From Membranipora membranacea (Eukaryota; Bryozoa; Gymnolaemata; Cheilostomatida; Membraniporidae): a DNA stretch of 64,000 nucleotides. Location: assembly GCA_914767715.1 (NCBI GenBank), contig OU612072.1, positions 16,120,001 to 16,184,000 of the forward strand. Reading direction: 5' to 3'. The notes under the pieces were generated by a model. That model did no database searches and had not been told where the DNA came from. It saw only the letters and a program-made list of their open reading frames with translations. Both the position numbers and the translations under genes were made by a program. Each line of letters opens with the position of its first letter. The first letter of the stretch is position 1. This document shows, one piece after another, positions 1 to 11,431 of the stretch.

Positions 1-43
1 TCACGACTGAGTAGTAGAGTACTACTCTACTACTCAGTCGTGA
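1..43. repeat. Perfect short palindrome at window start
   Basis: Two 21-bp arms are exact reverse complements around one central base (position 22), built on a 'gagtagtag' core. A related but inverted sequence lies near 10,575-10,615 ('cactcacaactgagtagtag'), and both copies are followed by a similar 'aatgagtagact' or its complement. The pair may mark the ends of an older element into which the MULE later inserted. No target duplication can be checked because the window starts here. Confidence 0.6.
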
Positions 44-640
44 AGAATGAGTAGACTTACAGAGTAGTGTGAGAGTAGCTTACCACTTTATCTGATGAAT
101 ACTTGTTCTTCCTACACTAACTGCCTTCAAGTTGTTTGACACGGTAGTCAAATGTCAATAGATGCCAACATCCTGCTAATCCAATGCCTCAGGTACGTTC
201 TGAAATGTAAGGTACAGTAATCAAAATCAAGCAGATATAATGTTCATAAAAAGTTCCATAGAGGAGTAAAGTATTCATAGGAGGAAATTTTCTTCATTTT
301 GCGCAGGCTTGAAAAAGCAAACTTCAAGAGTAGCAAACATACGCCCACCCTTTTTTTCTTTTTATGGACTTCAACCTTCACTAGCCAAAATTTAATGCTA
401 GCTTACATTAAGTCATCTCAAGACTAGCTAAACTAAACTTTAGCTAATACTTACTCCCAAGGCTATACGTTTAGTTGACTATAAATTAGAAACAAGTTTT
501 ATGCTGTTTAATTTTTTTTAGGGCCTGTGACCTAGAATTACCCAGACACCAACATATGTTGGGAAGTTAAATGCCCCATGATAACCACAATCGAACAATT
601 GAAAATACTTTAAGAGACAGATTTCATTATCATTTCATTC
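44..640. other. Non-coding stretch, nothing recognised
   Basis: AT-rich sequence with short T runs near 350 and 515. I see no long open frame, splice-bounded exon or recognisable repeat. Confidence 0.5.
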
Positions 641-741
641 ACCCCCCCTTCCTTCACCTGCAATCTACCTTATCAATCTAATTAGTTAACCACTAATTAG
701 GTTGATAAGGTAGATAGCAGGTGAAGGGAGGGAGGGGGGTC
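641..741. repeat. Foldback (hairpin) repeat
   Basis: The left arm runs from the C-rich block at about 645 through 'cttcacctgc' and 'ctaccttatcaa' to 'ctaattagt'. It is mirrored by 'actaattag', 'ttgataaggtag', 'gcaggtgaag' and a G-rich block ending near 741. Arms are about 45 bp with a few mismatches and a loop of about 6 bases. It could be a small foldback element or MITE, or simply a hairpin. It has no coding capacity. Confidence 0.75.
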
Positions 742-1548
742 TTTCAATGAGTATGAGATATGGTTACCAATTAGGCTACCGATGGTATCCTTGATTTGGA
801 CAATCAAATACAAATGATCACTGCGTCAGGGTAGCGAAGAGTATATCATGACCCATCATGAATCATAATAATGTAACTATTTGACACTCAGACACTCACT
901 CAGTACATCAAGATTTCTCAGGACAGAATTCAAACCACCAAAGGTTCTGATGCGTAACTCTGCCATTATCATGCCATACTGAATCAGTCTTTCTCCTGTA
1001 TTCTCTGCAACAAATATTTAGTTGATGATGTGATAAAGTACGAATATAATACATTCCAATGTCCTAAGTACATTATTTGCATTCAAATTATTTGCAGTCT
1101 TATAACAAGGCTTTGCTGCTACAAGGTTCATCCCTGGACCCTTCAATTTTCTCTGCATTGAGAGCCTGATTCTAGCATGTTGCCAAATTAAAAATAACAC
1201 ACCACTTAAAGACCTGGTTAAATCTACAATCCCTATGATGTAAACAGATTTGCCAGCCGTTGGTGAAGAAGTTTGTGAAGTTTTATATCTGGTTTCTTGG
1301 AATGGAAACACTCGATCTATAGGTTTGATCAGCACATAACGCCAGCAAGTTTGTAACTAAAATGATCAGTCAAGATAATGAGATGTGGCAAGGAGGGTGG
1401 AATATAGGGAAGAGGTGACTTGATGTTGCGAGATGGAATGAGTTGTTCCCTCCATGAAAAAAAGAGCACAACTCCGATAGTCACTGAACTCCTAATTACA
1501 CTAACTGGCCGGCGTCAATGAAAAATTCTTGCTGAGGCCTGCCAGTGT

Positions 1549-1884
1549 TCAAGCAGTTTTACCAAATTTATGCCATGAGACTTCAAAGATTACACCGACA
1601 CAATTATCATCAGTTAGCCTACACATATCACCTGACATTAATATCATTATATTACTAACGATGCTCGATGCAAGTGTAACAGTGGAGATATCGATGCTTA
1701 TGACCCCAGCCATCTCAAGCCTTTCTGGGTCAGTTCCCTGCTGCAACTTATTCAAATTTTACAACCGAGATTGAAAATTTGATTGTCTGCTTACCTGTTT
1801 GAAATGAGTAAGCTGAACGACTATTGATACTACGAGTTGTATCGCATCTGCTATGAACCACCCAAACACTCTCTTCTTCATTGT
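1549..1884 (-). CDS. Candidate two-exon hydrophobic protein fragment
   Basis: Two minus-strand open stretches join in frame across a plausible intron. The first runs from an ATG near 1,881 to a donor at 1,794/1,793 (exon low edge 1,795) and encodes a start like MKKRVFGWFIADAIQLVV. The second begins after an acceptor at 1,741 (exon high edge 1,740) and encodes a Glu/Asp-containing lead-in and then a hydrophobic stretch (GVISIDISTVTLASSIV) that could span a membrane. Both edges are phase 0. A possible donor lies at 1,631, but I could not connect it to the open frame at 1,018-1,335. I do not recognise the product. It may be a gene remnant or chance. Confidence 0.25.
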
Positions 1885-1968
1885 ACTGTTCTCAGTACTA
1901 TTCTGCGGTCTGTGTTGCTTTACAATGTAGACTAAAATACAAAAAAATCTGCAATCAAAAGGAGTCAT

Positions 1969-2683
1969 TGCTTGTATCTAGGCCCATCTTCTTTTTTCCC
2001 AAATTAACAAGAGGAATAATTAAACAAGCGTTATACTCTAGAGAGCTAGTACCTCTACAACACTTGAATACACCATTCTATTGATGAAGATTTACATTTG
2101 GGAAACTTTTGCAATTGTGTGCAAGCTGGCAATGGTCTAGTTTCTCTCAGTAACCAATTTCTCTACTCTCCAACTATAGACCACTATAACCAATGGTTGT
2201 CAGTGGTTGATCCTGAATTAAGGCGAAGTACATGCTTGCAACTCAAAGAGCCCACACATGTAACATTATATGCAATTCGCCTCCCTCCCCGATCACTGCT
2301 TATTATAATGAAATGACCACTGTGACGCAGTTGAGACTCTGTACAGCCAACAAATCATTTGAATTCAATACCATTGGCAAAAGGCAAGGTCTGCACTGGT
2401 TTCCTTCCTCTGGTGATCGGGGTTGGTATATTCTTTATTACATTATAGACCAGGGGATATTTCAATTAGCATGAGCTGTGCTTTGTAAACCAATTGATCA
2501 TTACAACTTAAATGCTCAATATCCTCGCTTCTTAGATAAATTTATTCGCAAATAGTTCACACAAGAGTGAGCATAGTTCAATTGATTAGTGGCCAATTCT
2601 CGAACGAGGCTAAAAGCAGGTCTCGCCTACTAAGCTAGATGATGATGTACCACTTGGTCTTATATGCGCATGCTTGATCAGTA
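1969..2683. other. Non-coding flank of the transposon
   Basis: No exon, RNA gene or repeat recognised here. It is the left flank of the MULE insertion. Confidence 0.5.
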
Positions 2684-2692
2684 AATAAAGTG
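2684..2692. repeat. 9-bp target site duplication, left
   Basis: AATAAAGTG, directly abutting the left terminal repeat. An identical copy lies at 10,081-10,089. Confidence 0.93.
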
Positions 2693-2820
2693 CGGTAACT
2701 GTAAATTGCTGAACGGCTGAACAGGCTGAACAGCGTTTCTCAGACTAAAAGAATCCTTTTCATCTGATTGGCTGAACATACCAAAGTGTGGACAACTCCC
2801 TAGATATTGCTGATTTTTTT
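2693..2820 (+). repeat. Left terminal inverted repeat of the MULE
   Basis: About 128 bp matching the reverse complement of 9,947-10,080. It contains a 'ggctgaaca' motif in tandem (two copies here, three at the right end), which accounts for most of the length difference. Just inside, the sequence 'cctagatattgctgattttt' is repeated at about 2,799 and 2,833. As in other MULEs, the terminal repeat probably contains the transposase promoter, since the start codon lies only about 115 bp further in. Confidence 0.9.
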
Positions 2821-2934
2821 ATGTGCAATCCCCCTAGATATTGCTGATTTTTTATTTGCAATCCCCCTAGCAGCCTAGCATCCTTTCAGATTCAGAATTC
2901 TTCGATACAAGTCTAGAACTATATAATCGTCATT

Positions 2935-5900
2935 ATGGCAAATAAGAGGTGAGTACGAAATCAATTGCATTTCCATATGGTTCTATTCCTGGGCGTGACA
3001 AGTAGCTGGCGTCACAACTGACACACCTCATGCTGCCCTAGGAACACATTCTGATGCCTATTTTACAACCGCCGGTGTTCACATGCTATCCCGTGGTGGC
3101 AAAAAGGCTTCCGCATGATACTCTGACAATTGCCAGATGCCAAATAGCCATCTGGTCACTGAAAGGCATCCGGGCTGAAATCTGACAGGAGGTGGATGGG
3201 TTGTAGACAACAATCATTACTAGGGCAAAAACTCATCTGGATGGTGTCATTACAGCAAAAATTACCGTTCCCAGCCAAACCAGATGGGTTTTTTCCAGCA
3301 TATGCTACAAGCTCATCCGGACGTGTATTTAGCGACCAACAGTTGCCAAATGGTCATCTGAATGGGACCATGACAGTCACACTTCGAGATTGAATGTATG
3401 ACCAGTAAGCACTGCCTATGTTATGTAATGTCAGTGTCTTTTCCAACAGTTATGTTCATGATAGAATTTTGGAAATGATGCCCTCAGCAACATTGAGTAG
3501 GATGTGGTTATGGTGATTTATTTTAGTTGTGCTCTCTTTGCAAATGACAAGACAACTTTTGTATATTGTGCTTTGATTCATATGCGATCAAAAGTTTTCA
3601 TGGTCTGTATATCCAACCGTTTTTAGAACCAACTTTATTTCCAGCAGGAAATAAAGTCATGCTGTCGAAGATGTGTATGTAATAGCTTCAGTCACATTAT
3701 AATGAATTCAAAATATACTACTTATCCACAGGGACTGAGTATAGTTTATCACAAAGGCATAGTGATATATACACGGATAACGGGTCGAGCTTACCCTGTC
3801 TCACTCACTATAAAGCTAAACATATTTACGATTCTTCCTTTCTGAACCAATTGTTATTACTTGTGGCTAATCAAGGAACATATTTATTCCATAAGTCGGC
3901 ATTCTTTTCTTGCTGTATTGGAAACTGTTATTTTTTTTCTTATTGCAGATTGTTGTGTCACAGCTGTGGGTGGTTTCACCGTGTAACAGAAACATGCATA
4001 GCAGAGGTAAGAAAAAATAAAATATCATTCGGCCTTCATTAGCCTCTATTTGCTATCAGTGGACCAATTACTCAGCCACCACTGGGAGTTTGAATCTATA
4101 ACTTTTTCTTTGTAACGTCAATCCAAGTGTTCTAGCATATGCATGCTAACATTGGTCAATCAAGTCTTTCAGTTTGAATATTCCTTGATGTACGCGGTAA
4201 TGGTAACGATGTTGATAAATTTGTTATAGTAGATCTATTTCAATTTAGAGAGAACAAGTTGAGTCATCTGGGTAAGTGGTTGAAGCTTGTTTTGAATTGG
4301 TTCAGCTTTATTACTTTTTTATTTCAAAACCATTCATGACCATAAACATAAAATACACAGGATCAAGTTAAATATAAGTTCAAAGTAACTTGTGCTGTTT
4401 TCAATGCAAAGCTAGTCAATACAGTTATTGTCTTAGCTGTGTTTAAAGTTTAGTTGACTCACGCAAAGCATATTTATGATTGTAAATTTCCTGTGTGTTA
4501 TTCTTGTCGTGTACTTGTATTTTAGACCAAGAGTGTGGAGTTGTCAGTTTTGCACACTGATAAATATAAACCGTGACAATTGTGAGGCATGTGGTAACCT
4601 AAATGGAAGTAATAGGTGAGTTGAGATTATTAAATAATATATGTACCCCAGAGAAGTAAGTTTTAGCCAGAGTTTAGTTGAGCTTGTTTAAGGGCGACTT
4701 AATGCTATCTTCTATTGGGATTCTATATGAAGGAATGTGATGAGATAAATGTAAGCTAGTCTCTAAATTTAGCTATTTCAATCATTTGTGAAAATATGAA
4801 TTTTTTCTCCTGAAAAATATAAGTTCCTCTAGATTATGCATCACTAATAAAACAGCTGTAGTCCAACAAGAGATAGTCACAACCACAGAGACTGGACACA
4901 TGCGTTTATTGGTAAATCTCCAAAACCATAGATATCCTCAAGTTTATTTTGCATTATTTTCAGATCTTATGCTGACACAATAAAGGCGGATGTTTCGTTA
5001 TCTGAGGCACAAAGTATTGAAAGTAAAGACAGAGGGTGAGTAAAGGCTACTTCACCAATAATTACAATTCATCTGTGATTTGGTTTTATCAGCATCATGT
5101 CCTCAACTGACCGTCAGAGAAGCAAGCCTGTTAGAGCCCTATCTTAATAGGCAGCCTTATTATATTACTGATATTTAGCATCAAGGTAGAATATATTGAA
5201 TATACAGTATTTGTAGTCCTTGTTATTAGTATGCTCTCTGCTGCTACCTACCTAGTCAGAAAGTCTATATCGGGTGAAAACATTATTTTGGATCTCTTTC
5301 TTTCCGATCAGATAACAATTTGTCCGGTTTTAATTGAAAAGTTATTAGCCGTTGTCAAATGTATGCCAAAGGTTTTGGAACATAAAATTATGGATTGATT
5401 CCTATTTCATAAGAGCCAAACATCAATGATGATATTTGCAGGGAATACAGTGAGCTACCAGTGACTTCCAGTGACGAGGACGTATGGCTTTGTAGTGGAA
5501 CGAATTCACCAATCATTCTCAGCTCGGACAGGTAATATTACTTTATCACCTATCGACTGAACTCCACAGTATACCTACAGTTACTTATACATGCAACATA
5601 CATCCTACACCAAGCAACTGTCCGTGCATTAGCCAAAAATCACAATAAAATTTGTTCATCTATACTGTGATTGGTGAATGATAATAGAGAAGCAATATCT
5701 ATCCCTGTCAGGAGTATCATGAAGTGTTGCTAAAGCTGCAGTTCAATCGTCTTTTCAAAGACACCAGCTTGATGAATGTAGGTTTGGTAATGTGTGAATA
5801 TGACAGGAGAAACAGCTGCAGGAGAAATTTCTCTTTTTAGGCAGTTACCGATCATGTGAAAGCATTCTACGTAGATATTGAGCTTTGTTCTGTCATTTTA

Positions 5901-8900
5901 GTGATGAATTCAGCGCTCTGACCCACAGCCCAGTCCGAAGAAAGAGAGCTTTGAATACCTCAACAGATGCAAAATCTCCGTCGCTTAGTCCAGTCCGAAG
6001 AAAGAAAGCTTTGAATACCTCAGCAGATGCAAAATCTCTGTTGCTTAGTCCAGTCCGAAGAAAGAGAGCTTTGAATACCTCAGCAGCTGCAAAATCTCCG
6101 TCGCTTAGTCCAGTCCGAAGAAAGAGAGCTTTGAATACCTCAGCAGATGCAAAATCTCCGTCGCTTAGTCCAGTCCGAAGGAAGAGAGCTTTGAATACCT
6201 CGGCTGTTTCAGAATCTGACAGTGACGTTACTGTCACTCAGGAAAACATGTGAGTACAAATATGAATACTGGGAAAATGCCAAGGCAATTTAATCTTGTT
6301 TACAAATATATAATGTAACAGTTTCAATAATACCCCAGAGGAGTAGAGCATCCGAAGAACCAGTTTCTCTTCACGCAGATGCTTGAAATCCCCTTTTCAC
6401 AAAATCATAAAGTTCAGTGCACTAGCAAGCAAGCTGCATGTTACTGACTGGAATTGTGAAAGCTTTCCTCCTAGGGCCAATAAGAATATGACAGTTGGCA
6501 ATTGATAAAATGATATATGTTAGTTTAGGTATTGTCTTTTCCTGTCCAAAAAGAAGACAACTACTCCACAAAATCACTTTTTGATAAAAAGCAGTTATTA
6601 TAGCTCATATTAAGAAGCTGTTACTCCCTGCTCATATTCACTCGACCCTTCCCAATTAAGCTAGCTAAAATTTTGTGCGTGTTAACATTAGGTCACCCCC
6701 AAATTAGCTAACCTAGACTAAAGCTAATATTCACACATTGACATAACATGAACCCCATCCCGGGCCTCTCCCGCACTTAATAATGGTGAACTGTGTTGTG
6801 TATTTTAGATGGAGCGTTCAGAAACAGCTAGAGAACATGAACATACTTGAAAAGTTACTGGAGAATCCGCCACCTGGAGAAAAATCAGTAGGCAGTATTA
6901 GCAAATCAACAGTGAGATATGTCGATACTCAGAACAAGTGTGTGGGGGATATCATGGCAGATGGACAATGTAAATGGAAGAATGATGGGATTTACAGATG
7001 GTGGTATGTCAAGGATGGTAACACATATAGGTGTACCAAAAGTAAACACCGAGATGGTAACTCTCAGATTCCCTACGATACGTATTGTCTTGTTAAACAA
7101 TATTTTAGTAACAGTGAATTTGATGTCAAGAGATACTGTGTGCACATTCAAAGCTGTAGGCACTCGATTGTGAATAACATTATCGCCATGGGATATCTTT
7201 TTAAGGGTGAGCCTACACAGCTCCGCCCATCTCCACACGGCAACAGCAAATACAACACAAATGCATACACAATGATAAAGCCAAGCATCATAAAAGATGT
7301 GATGGAACTTTCTCAGACCATGTCTGTAACAAGGGCGATAGAGATGCATTGCAGTGCTAAAGGTGGACGCATAGCAATGAAGCCTGAAGAGCGGCCTTCT
7401 AAATCGACTATTTATCGTAAGAAGACTAAGGTAACCTCAACGGAGGACATAGACACACTGCTGGCCTTTGCTAAAGAAAATAGCGGATTAGTCAGGGTAG
7501 TGAAAGCCCATCCCTCCCCGATTTTGGTCATGGCGACTGAGCAACATTCACGAGATATGAACAGGTTTGCGCAAACTGGAACAGTTTCCATAGACCCAAC
7601 ATTCAACCTGGGTAATTTCTTTGTTACCCCAATAACTTATACCGACACTCTGCTAACAAACAAGAGGTATGGCAATAGTGCGGTGTTTTGTGGACCGATG
7701 TTGATACACTTCAGGAAAAATAAAGAAACATACAACAGCTTTTTTGAAGAAGTTAACAAACTGGTAGGCCACGATCAAGCCATAACTTGTTATGGCACTG
7801 ACAGTGAGTTGGCACTGATTGAGGCCCTGGAAGAGACCTATCCAATGGCAACTGGACTGCGTTGTACCAAACATTTCTTGGACAATGCATCAAGACATCT
7901 GGATAATGGACACGCAGGCAAACAGAAGTTCCAGCATGAGCTGAAAACCTTATTGGAGGAGCCCATAGAAGCCTTTGATGATAACCTCACGTCGCTGATC
8001 AGTAAATGGCCGTCTACGGCTAAGTTTTTGAATGATCATGAACAGATCATGCGATACCAAATCCACTCATGTAATCACAATCAGAAGCTGTTTTATACCA
8101 ATGCCAGTGAGAGCGTTAATGCGAAGCTGAAACGCTTCACATCATTCAAACACCACGGACTGCTGGAATTTTTTAAGTTAGTGCAAGAGTTTTTTGTGTC
8201 TGAAGTTGGAGCAGCACATGATGGGTATACAGGACATAGTGAGACCTACGCTCGGTCAGAAGTAACAGTTCCAGGTGTTGGCTCCTTTGATTGGAACAAC
8301 ATATCTGAGAAGGAGCGAAGACAGATACTCAACAACTTAGACACTGTCGACTTAAATGAACCTGAAAATACCACTACCGCCTCACTCCCTAGTACTGACT
8401 TCAATATAAGCCCAGAAAACTGTAAAATTTCTTGCCCGGTGAATGTCATCAAACTCATGTTTTCTAAAGCTGACGAGATTGTATGTAATGGACTTGTCAT
8501 GAAAGCACCCAGTGTTGATGTCAACATAAAAAACTATTCCTGCTGTTCTACATCTGAGCCAACAAAACTTTATACCATAAGTATTAAACCCGCTGGCGCT
8601 GCGGTGTGCCAATGCAAACACTATATGCTCTACCACATATGTTCACATACGATCTCAGCTTCTCACATCAATATGACACTATACGATATGGTAATGTGGC
8701 ACCGCAGAAAATTTAAAAGTCGTGTTAGCAGCAAAGTTCTATGTCAGACAACTGACACACACCGGTCTGGCCTAAAAGCAAACCAAACTACCAGAAAACG
8801 CAAATCAAAAAACACTGTACAAGAGTCTCCAACCATCAAATCTACTATTGACTGCCAGACGGATCACAAGAGTGTTCCGAGGCTTGTGTATATCAAAAAC

Positions 8901-9161
8901 CATACCACGGTCACAAAGTGTCACATTTGTGAAATGGATATACCCACCGCAAGTGATTTATGCATTGGGGAATATGTCATGTCGAGGTCGTATAGAGACA
9001 AATCTAGCAAAAAACTTAAAATGAGTTTCAAGAAGCAATGGGCCTATAGCCATCTCCAATGCTTCGATAACAAGCGAGAAGTCCACATATGTCTTCCCAT
9101 AGCTCAAAATCATAAATCTGAACTCAAAAGAAATAAAATTACAGTAATCGGCGATATGTGA
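2935..9161 (+). CDS. MULE transposase, 8 exons, 1,015 aa
   Basis: My model joins 2935-2948, 3949-4006, 4249-4271, 4526-4615, 4964-5035, 5442-5531, 5902-6249 and 6809-9161. Every junction is GT..AG and the frame stays open to TGA at 9,159. The protein excises and reinserts the element in the nucleus. N-terminal Cys/His pairs (C8, C11, H15, C21) precede a RanBP2-like zinc finger (W36, C38, C41, N45, C51, C54). Five 20-residue basic repeats (exon 7) follow. The catalytic region has candidate acidic residues D494 (IDPTFNLG), D563 (YGTDSELAL) and E666 (NASESVNAKLKRF). A SWIM finger follows (C832-x-C834-x8-C843-x-H845), then a C-terminal CxxC (C936, C939) that may bind zinc. The 23-nt exon 3 rests on phase logic: without it the flanking exons do not join in frame. 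MULE identity is firm; the small 5' exons are less so. Confidence 0.85.
5927..6210 (+). repeat. Exonic 60-bp tandem repeat (5 units)
   Basis: Five copies of a 60-bp unit, the last partial, lie within transposase exon 7. They encode SPVRRKRALNTSADAKSPSL with few changes. Each unit carries an RRKR/RRKK basic cluster flanked by Ser-Pro, resembling a nuclear localisation signal or a disordered phosphorylatable linker. The unit length is a multiple of three, so copy number can vary without breaking the frame. Confidence 0.92.
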
Positions 9162-9221
9162 AATATTTTCATTCATGATGTTGACCTTTCTATGACCATT
9201 AACGGGAAATTCTCATTAACA

Positions 9222-9400
9222 GAAATGTCACTTTGTCTTTTTTTATCGATTATTTTTATTGATGGAATTAGGCCTTCAAAAGTTTTTTATCTGTTAGTGA
9301 ATAAGCAATGTAATATCGGGACATTGTCCTTTTCAGATATGTCACTTTGTCTTTTTTTATCAATTATTTTTATTGACGGAATTATGCCTTCAAAATTATC
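9222..9400 (+). repeat. Divergent direct repeat in MULE 3' region
   Basis: 'atgtcactttgtcttttttt', followed by 'attatttttattga', 'ggaatta' and 'gccttcaaaa', occurs at about 9,225-9,283 and again at about 9,341-9,397, a period near 116 bp. It lies between the transposase stop and the right terminal repeat. The rest of 9,400-9,946 shows no gene. Confidence 0.75.
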
Positions 9401-9946
9401 TAATCTGTTCATTAAATATAAGAATACAATACAATTTGCAATAATACTATAATGTAATTCCAACTGTTATATTAATGATTGCGGGATCAAGCACCCAACA
9501 ACTAGTTAATTTTGCATGATATATGTGTTATCACCCTCAGAAGAGAGTGGATTGTAAGTAATTAATAAGGTGTAAAGTGTCCGCAGTCGCAGTAGACTTC
9601 ACTGGTTGATTGATGGCAGGAGATAATTTTTTTGTTTTGATGCCCGCTCCATCAGTTTATGTCAGAATTGCTTTATTGGTGGCTTAACTTGCCTCAAGTG
9701 GGTGTGACAGTCACGTCTAAGTTTCAACAAGGAGTAAAAGGGGAGCTATTACTCCTTGGTTTCAACCGACTGTGACCAGAGAAGACGGAAGCCATAACAG
9801 GTGTCTATTTTCTTAATATTAGGATCATTGTAAACTATTTGGCTGGATTTCATCAAGCTACTAAAAGTTGCCTGCAATGTTAGATAATAGCCTACCACAT
9901 TAGCTGAATGCTGAAAGAAAGCAGAGGCCGGGATTGTAAATAAAAT

Positions 9947-10080
9947 AAAAATCAGCAATATCTAGGGAGTTGTCCACACTTTGGTATGTTCAGCCAATCA
10001 GATGAAAAGGATTTGGTAGTCTGAGAAACGCTGTTCAGCCTGTTCAGCCTGTTCAGCCGTTCAGCAATTTACAGTTACCG
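9947..10080 (-). repeat. Right terminal inverted repeat of the MULE
   Basis: About 134 bp, the mirror of 2,693-2,820, with one extra 9-bp 'ggctgaaca' unit and a few substitutions near 'gactaccaaat' versus 'gactaaaagaat'. Confidence 0.9.
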
Positions 10081-10089
10081 AATAAAGTG
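10081..10089. repeat. 9-bp target site duplication, right
   Basis: AATAAAGTG, directly abutting the right terminal repeat and identical to 2,684-2,692. Confidence 0.93.
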
Positions 10090-11089
10090 TATACTAATAT
10101 GACTAATATGTATATAGTTTTGCTGTTTGTATTTAAGGGTGGCCCCACCAGTTTCAGACAGTTGGGAATGGTTGACATAAAGCAATAATGATCTGTCAGT
10201 TGCGCCGAGGCAAAGTCTATGCACACACTTTATACAAATACAAAACCCAGCCTACATAGGCTGTATTTGTAGTAAAGAGAGGGGGCATTTCCTTACAATG
10301 TAAAGTATGTAGGCCTACATGTAGCCATAGTAGATTAGCAATAACAGTTCTAGACAATTAGTTGCACGAGAGTTGCACATCTAAACTTGCCACCACCAAC
10401 AAACAACAAAGCGAGGAGTAAGGCGTAAACTCCTTGGACTTGTATGAGCCTCCCCCCTCTTACAACTCTTAGGAGTCCTTCTCCTTGCTTGATATTACAC
10501 TGCACATGTACATTGGTACCATCGGCAAACTACAGAAAGCTACTAGTAGTGATAGTAACTAACAGTTACTAGCTAGACTTCTTAGTCTACTCATTTTTCA
10601 CTCACAACTGAGTAGTAGTGTACCAAATAAATACTAAATACAATAGCATTTATTTACCTGAGAGCTACAACAAATTGATTCAATCAAGTCCATTCACAGC
10701 TGTTCTAAGTTCATTCTTCTTCTTCTTGTGAAGCTGAGTTGGCTCATCATCTCTTCATCGTGGTCTTATGTGTCTGTGAAGTAACTGATTGGTGCCACTG
10801 AGTCTGACTGCTGTTCAGAAAGTTGACTACTAGCAATATCGATAACTAACTCAGTGTTCCCCCAAGCAGTTTGAACTGTAACTCCCTGGTTCCCCAACAC
10901 AGATAATAATATTGTAATCAGTATGAAGTTATTGAACAGGCCAATAAGAAAAAAGTAAGATGTAATGGGCCAATCATATCAAAGCCTGTGAAAATTCGAA
11001 GAGAGAGGGCAACTCTTCATTTTTGAATACATTAACGTGAGAGGGCAATTCGGAACCAGTTACCTTATTACCCTGGAGGAAGATTTATT
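10090..11089. other. Non-coding flank
   Basis: No gene seen. The stretch near 10,575-10,615 resembles the start of the window in inverted orientation. Confidence 0.45.
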
Positions 11090-11431
11090 TTAGACCCTAT
11101 TCAGGGTGAACCTGCGTCTCTGGCATTGACTGATCGGACTGAGTGAACTGAGTGACATTAACTCCACCGCGGTCATGTCGCCTTCGCCACTTTGCCACAC
11201 GATATTATGCAAACTCAAGGTCAATTCTTCTTCGAATGCTGAACAATTGGTATTTTTTAGTGCCATTCTATGAGAAATCATCAACAAGAGAATAGGATTG
11301 AGAGCAGCCATCAGGGAAAACGTTGAAGAGCCTAACCAGGCTAACCAAAAGACGCACCAACCGCCTACTTTACTCACTGCTATTTCAATAAGGTTTGTTT
11401 GCTTCCAGATGTTTCTACTCCATAATACCAA
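11090..11431 (-). CDS. Candidate terminal exon with a hydrophobic segment
   Basis: The minus-strand open frame encodes a hydrophobic run (WLAWLGSSTFSLMAALNP, then ILLLMISHRM) followed by an acidic, Ser-rich hydrophilic tail and a stop. An Asn-Pro pair inside a final membrane helix before a basic/hydrophilic tail is reminiscent of the seventh helix of rhodopsin-like GPCRs. No other helices were found upstream, so that assignment is weak. A possible acceptor is the 'aatag' near 11,384. The exon may be a remnant, and the MULE sits just downstream of it. Confidence 0.25.
   Translation of the reverse strand: MVLWSRNIWKQTNLIEIAVSKVGGWCVFWLAWLGSSTFSLMAALNPILLLMISHRMALKNTNCSAFEEELTLSLHNIVWQSGEGDMTAVELMSLSSLSPISQCQRRRFTLNRV

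Larger units (their letters stand above)
2693..10080 (+). mobile_element. Complete autonomous Mutator-like element (MULE), 7.4 kb
   Basis: The element starts CGGTAACTGTAAATTGCTGA at 2,693 and ends with the reverse complement at 10,080. It is flanked on both sides by the identical 9-bp sequence AATAAAGTG (2,684-2,692 and 10,081-10,089). A 9-bp target duplication with long terminal inverted repeats is typical of the Mutator superfamily, and the internal gene encodes a transposase with MULE-type acidic residues and a SWIM zinc finger. The target duplication is perfect, the terminal repeats are near-identical and the transposase frame is unbroken. The insertion is therefore recent by inference and possibly still mobile. 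It sits between weak minus-strand exons at 1.5-1.9 kb and 11.1-11.4 kb. Confidence 0.93.

Noticed and set aside
5893-6237. Minus-strand frame with EVFKALFLRTGLSDGDFA repeats
   Set aside because: Antisense of the transposase exon 7 repeat.
11090-11431. Confident GPCR call
   Set aside because: Only one helix with an Asn-Pro pair is visible and no other receptor exons were found. Kept only as a weak candidate exon.
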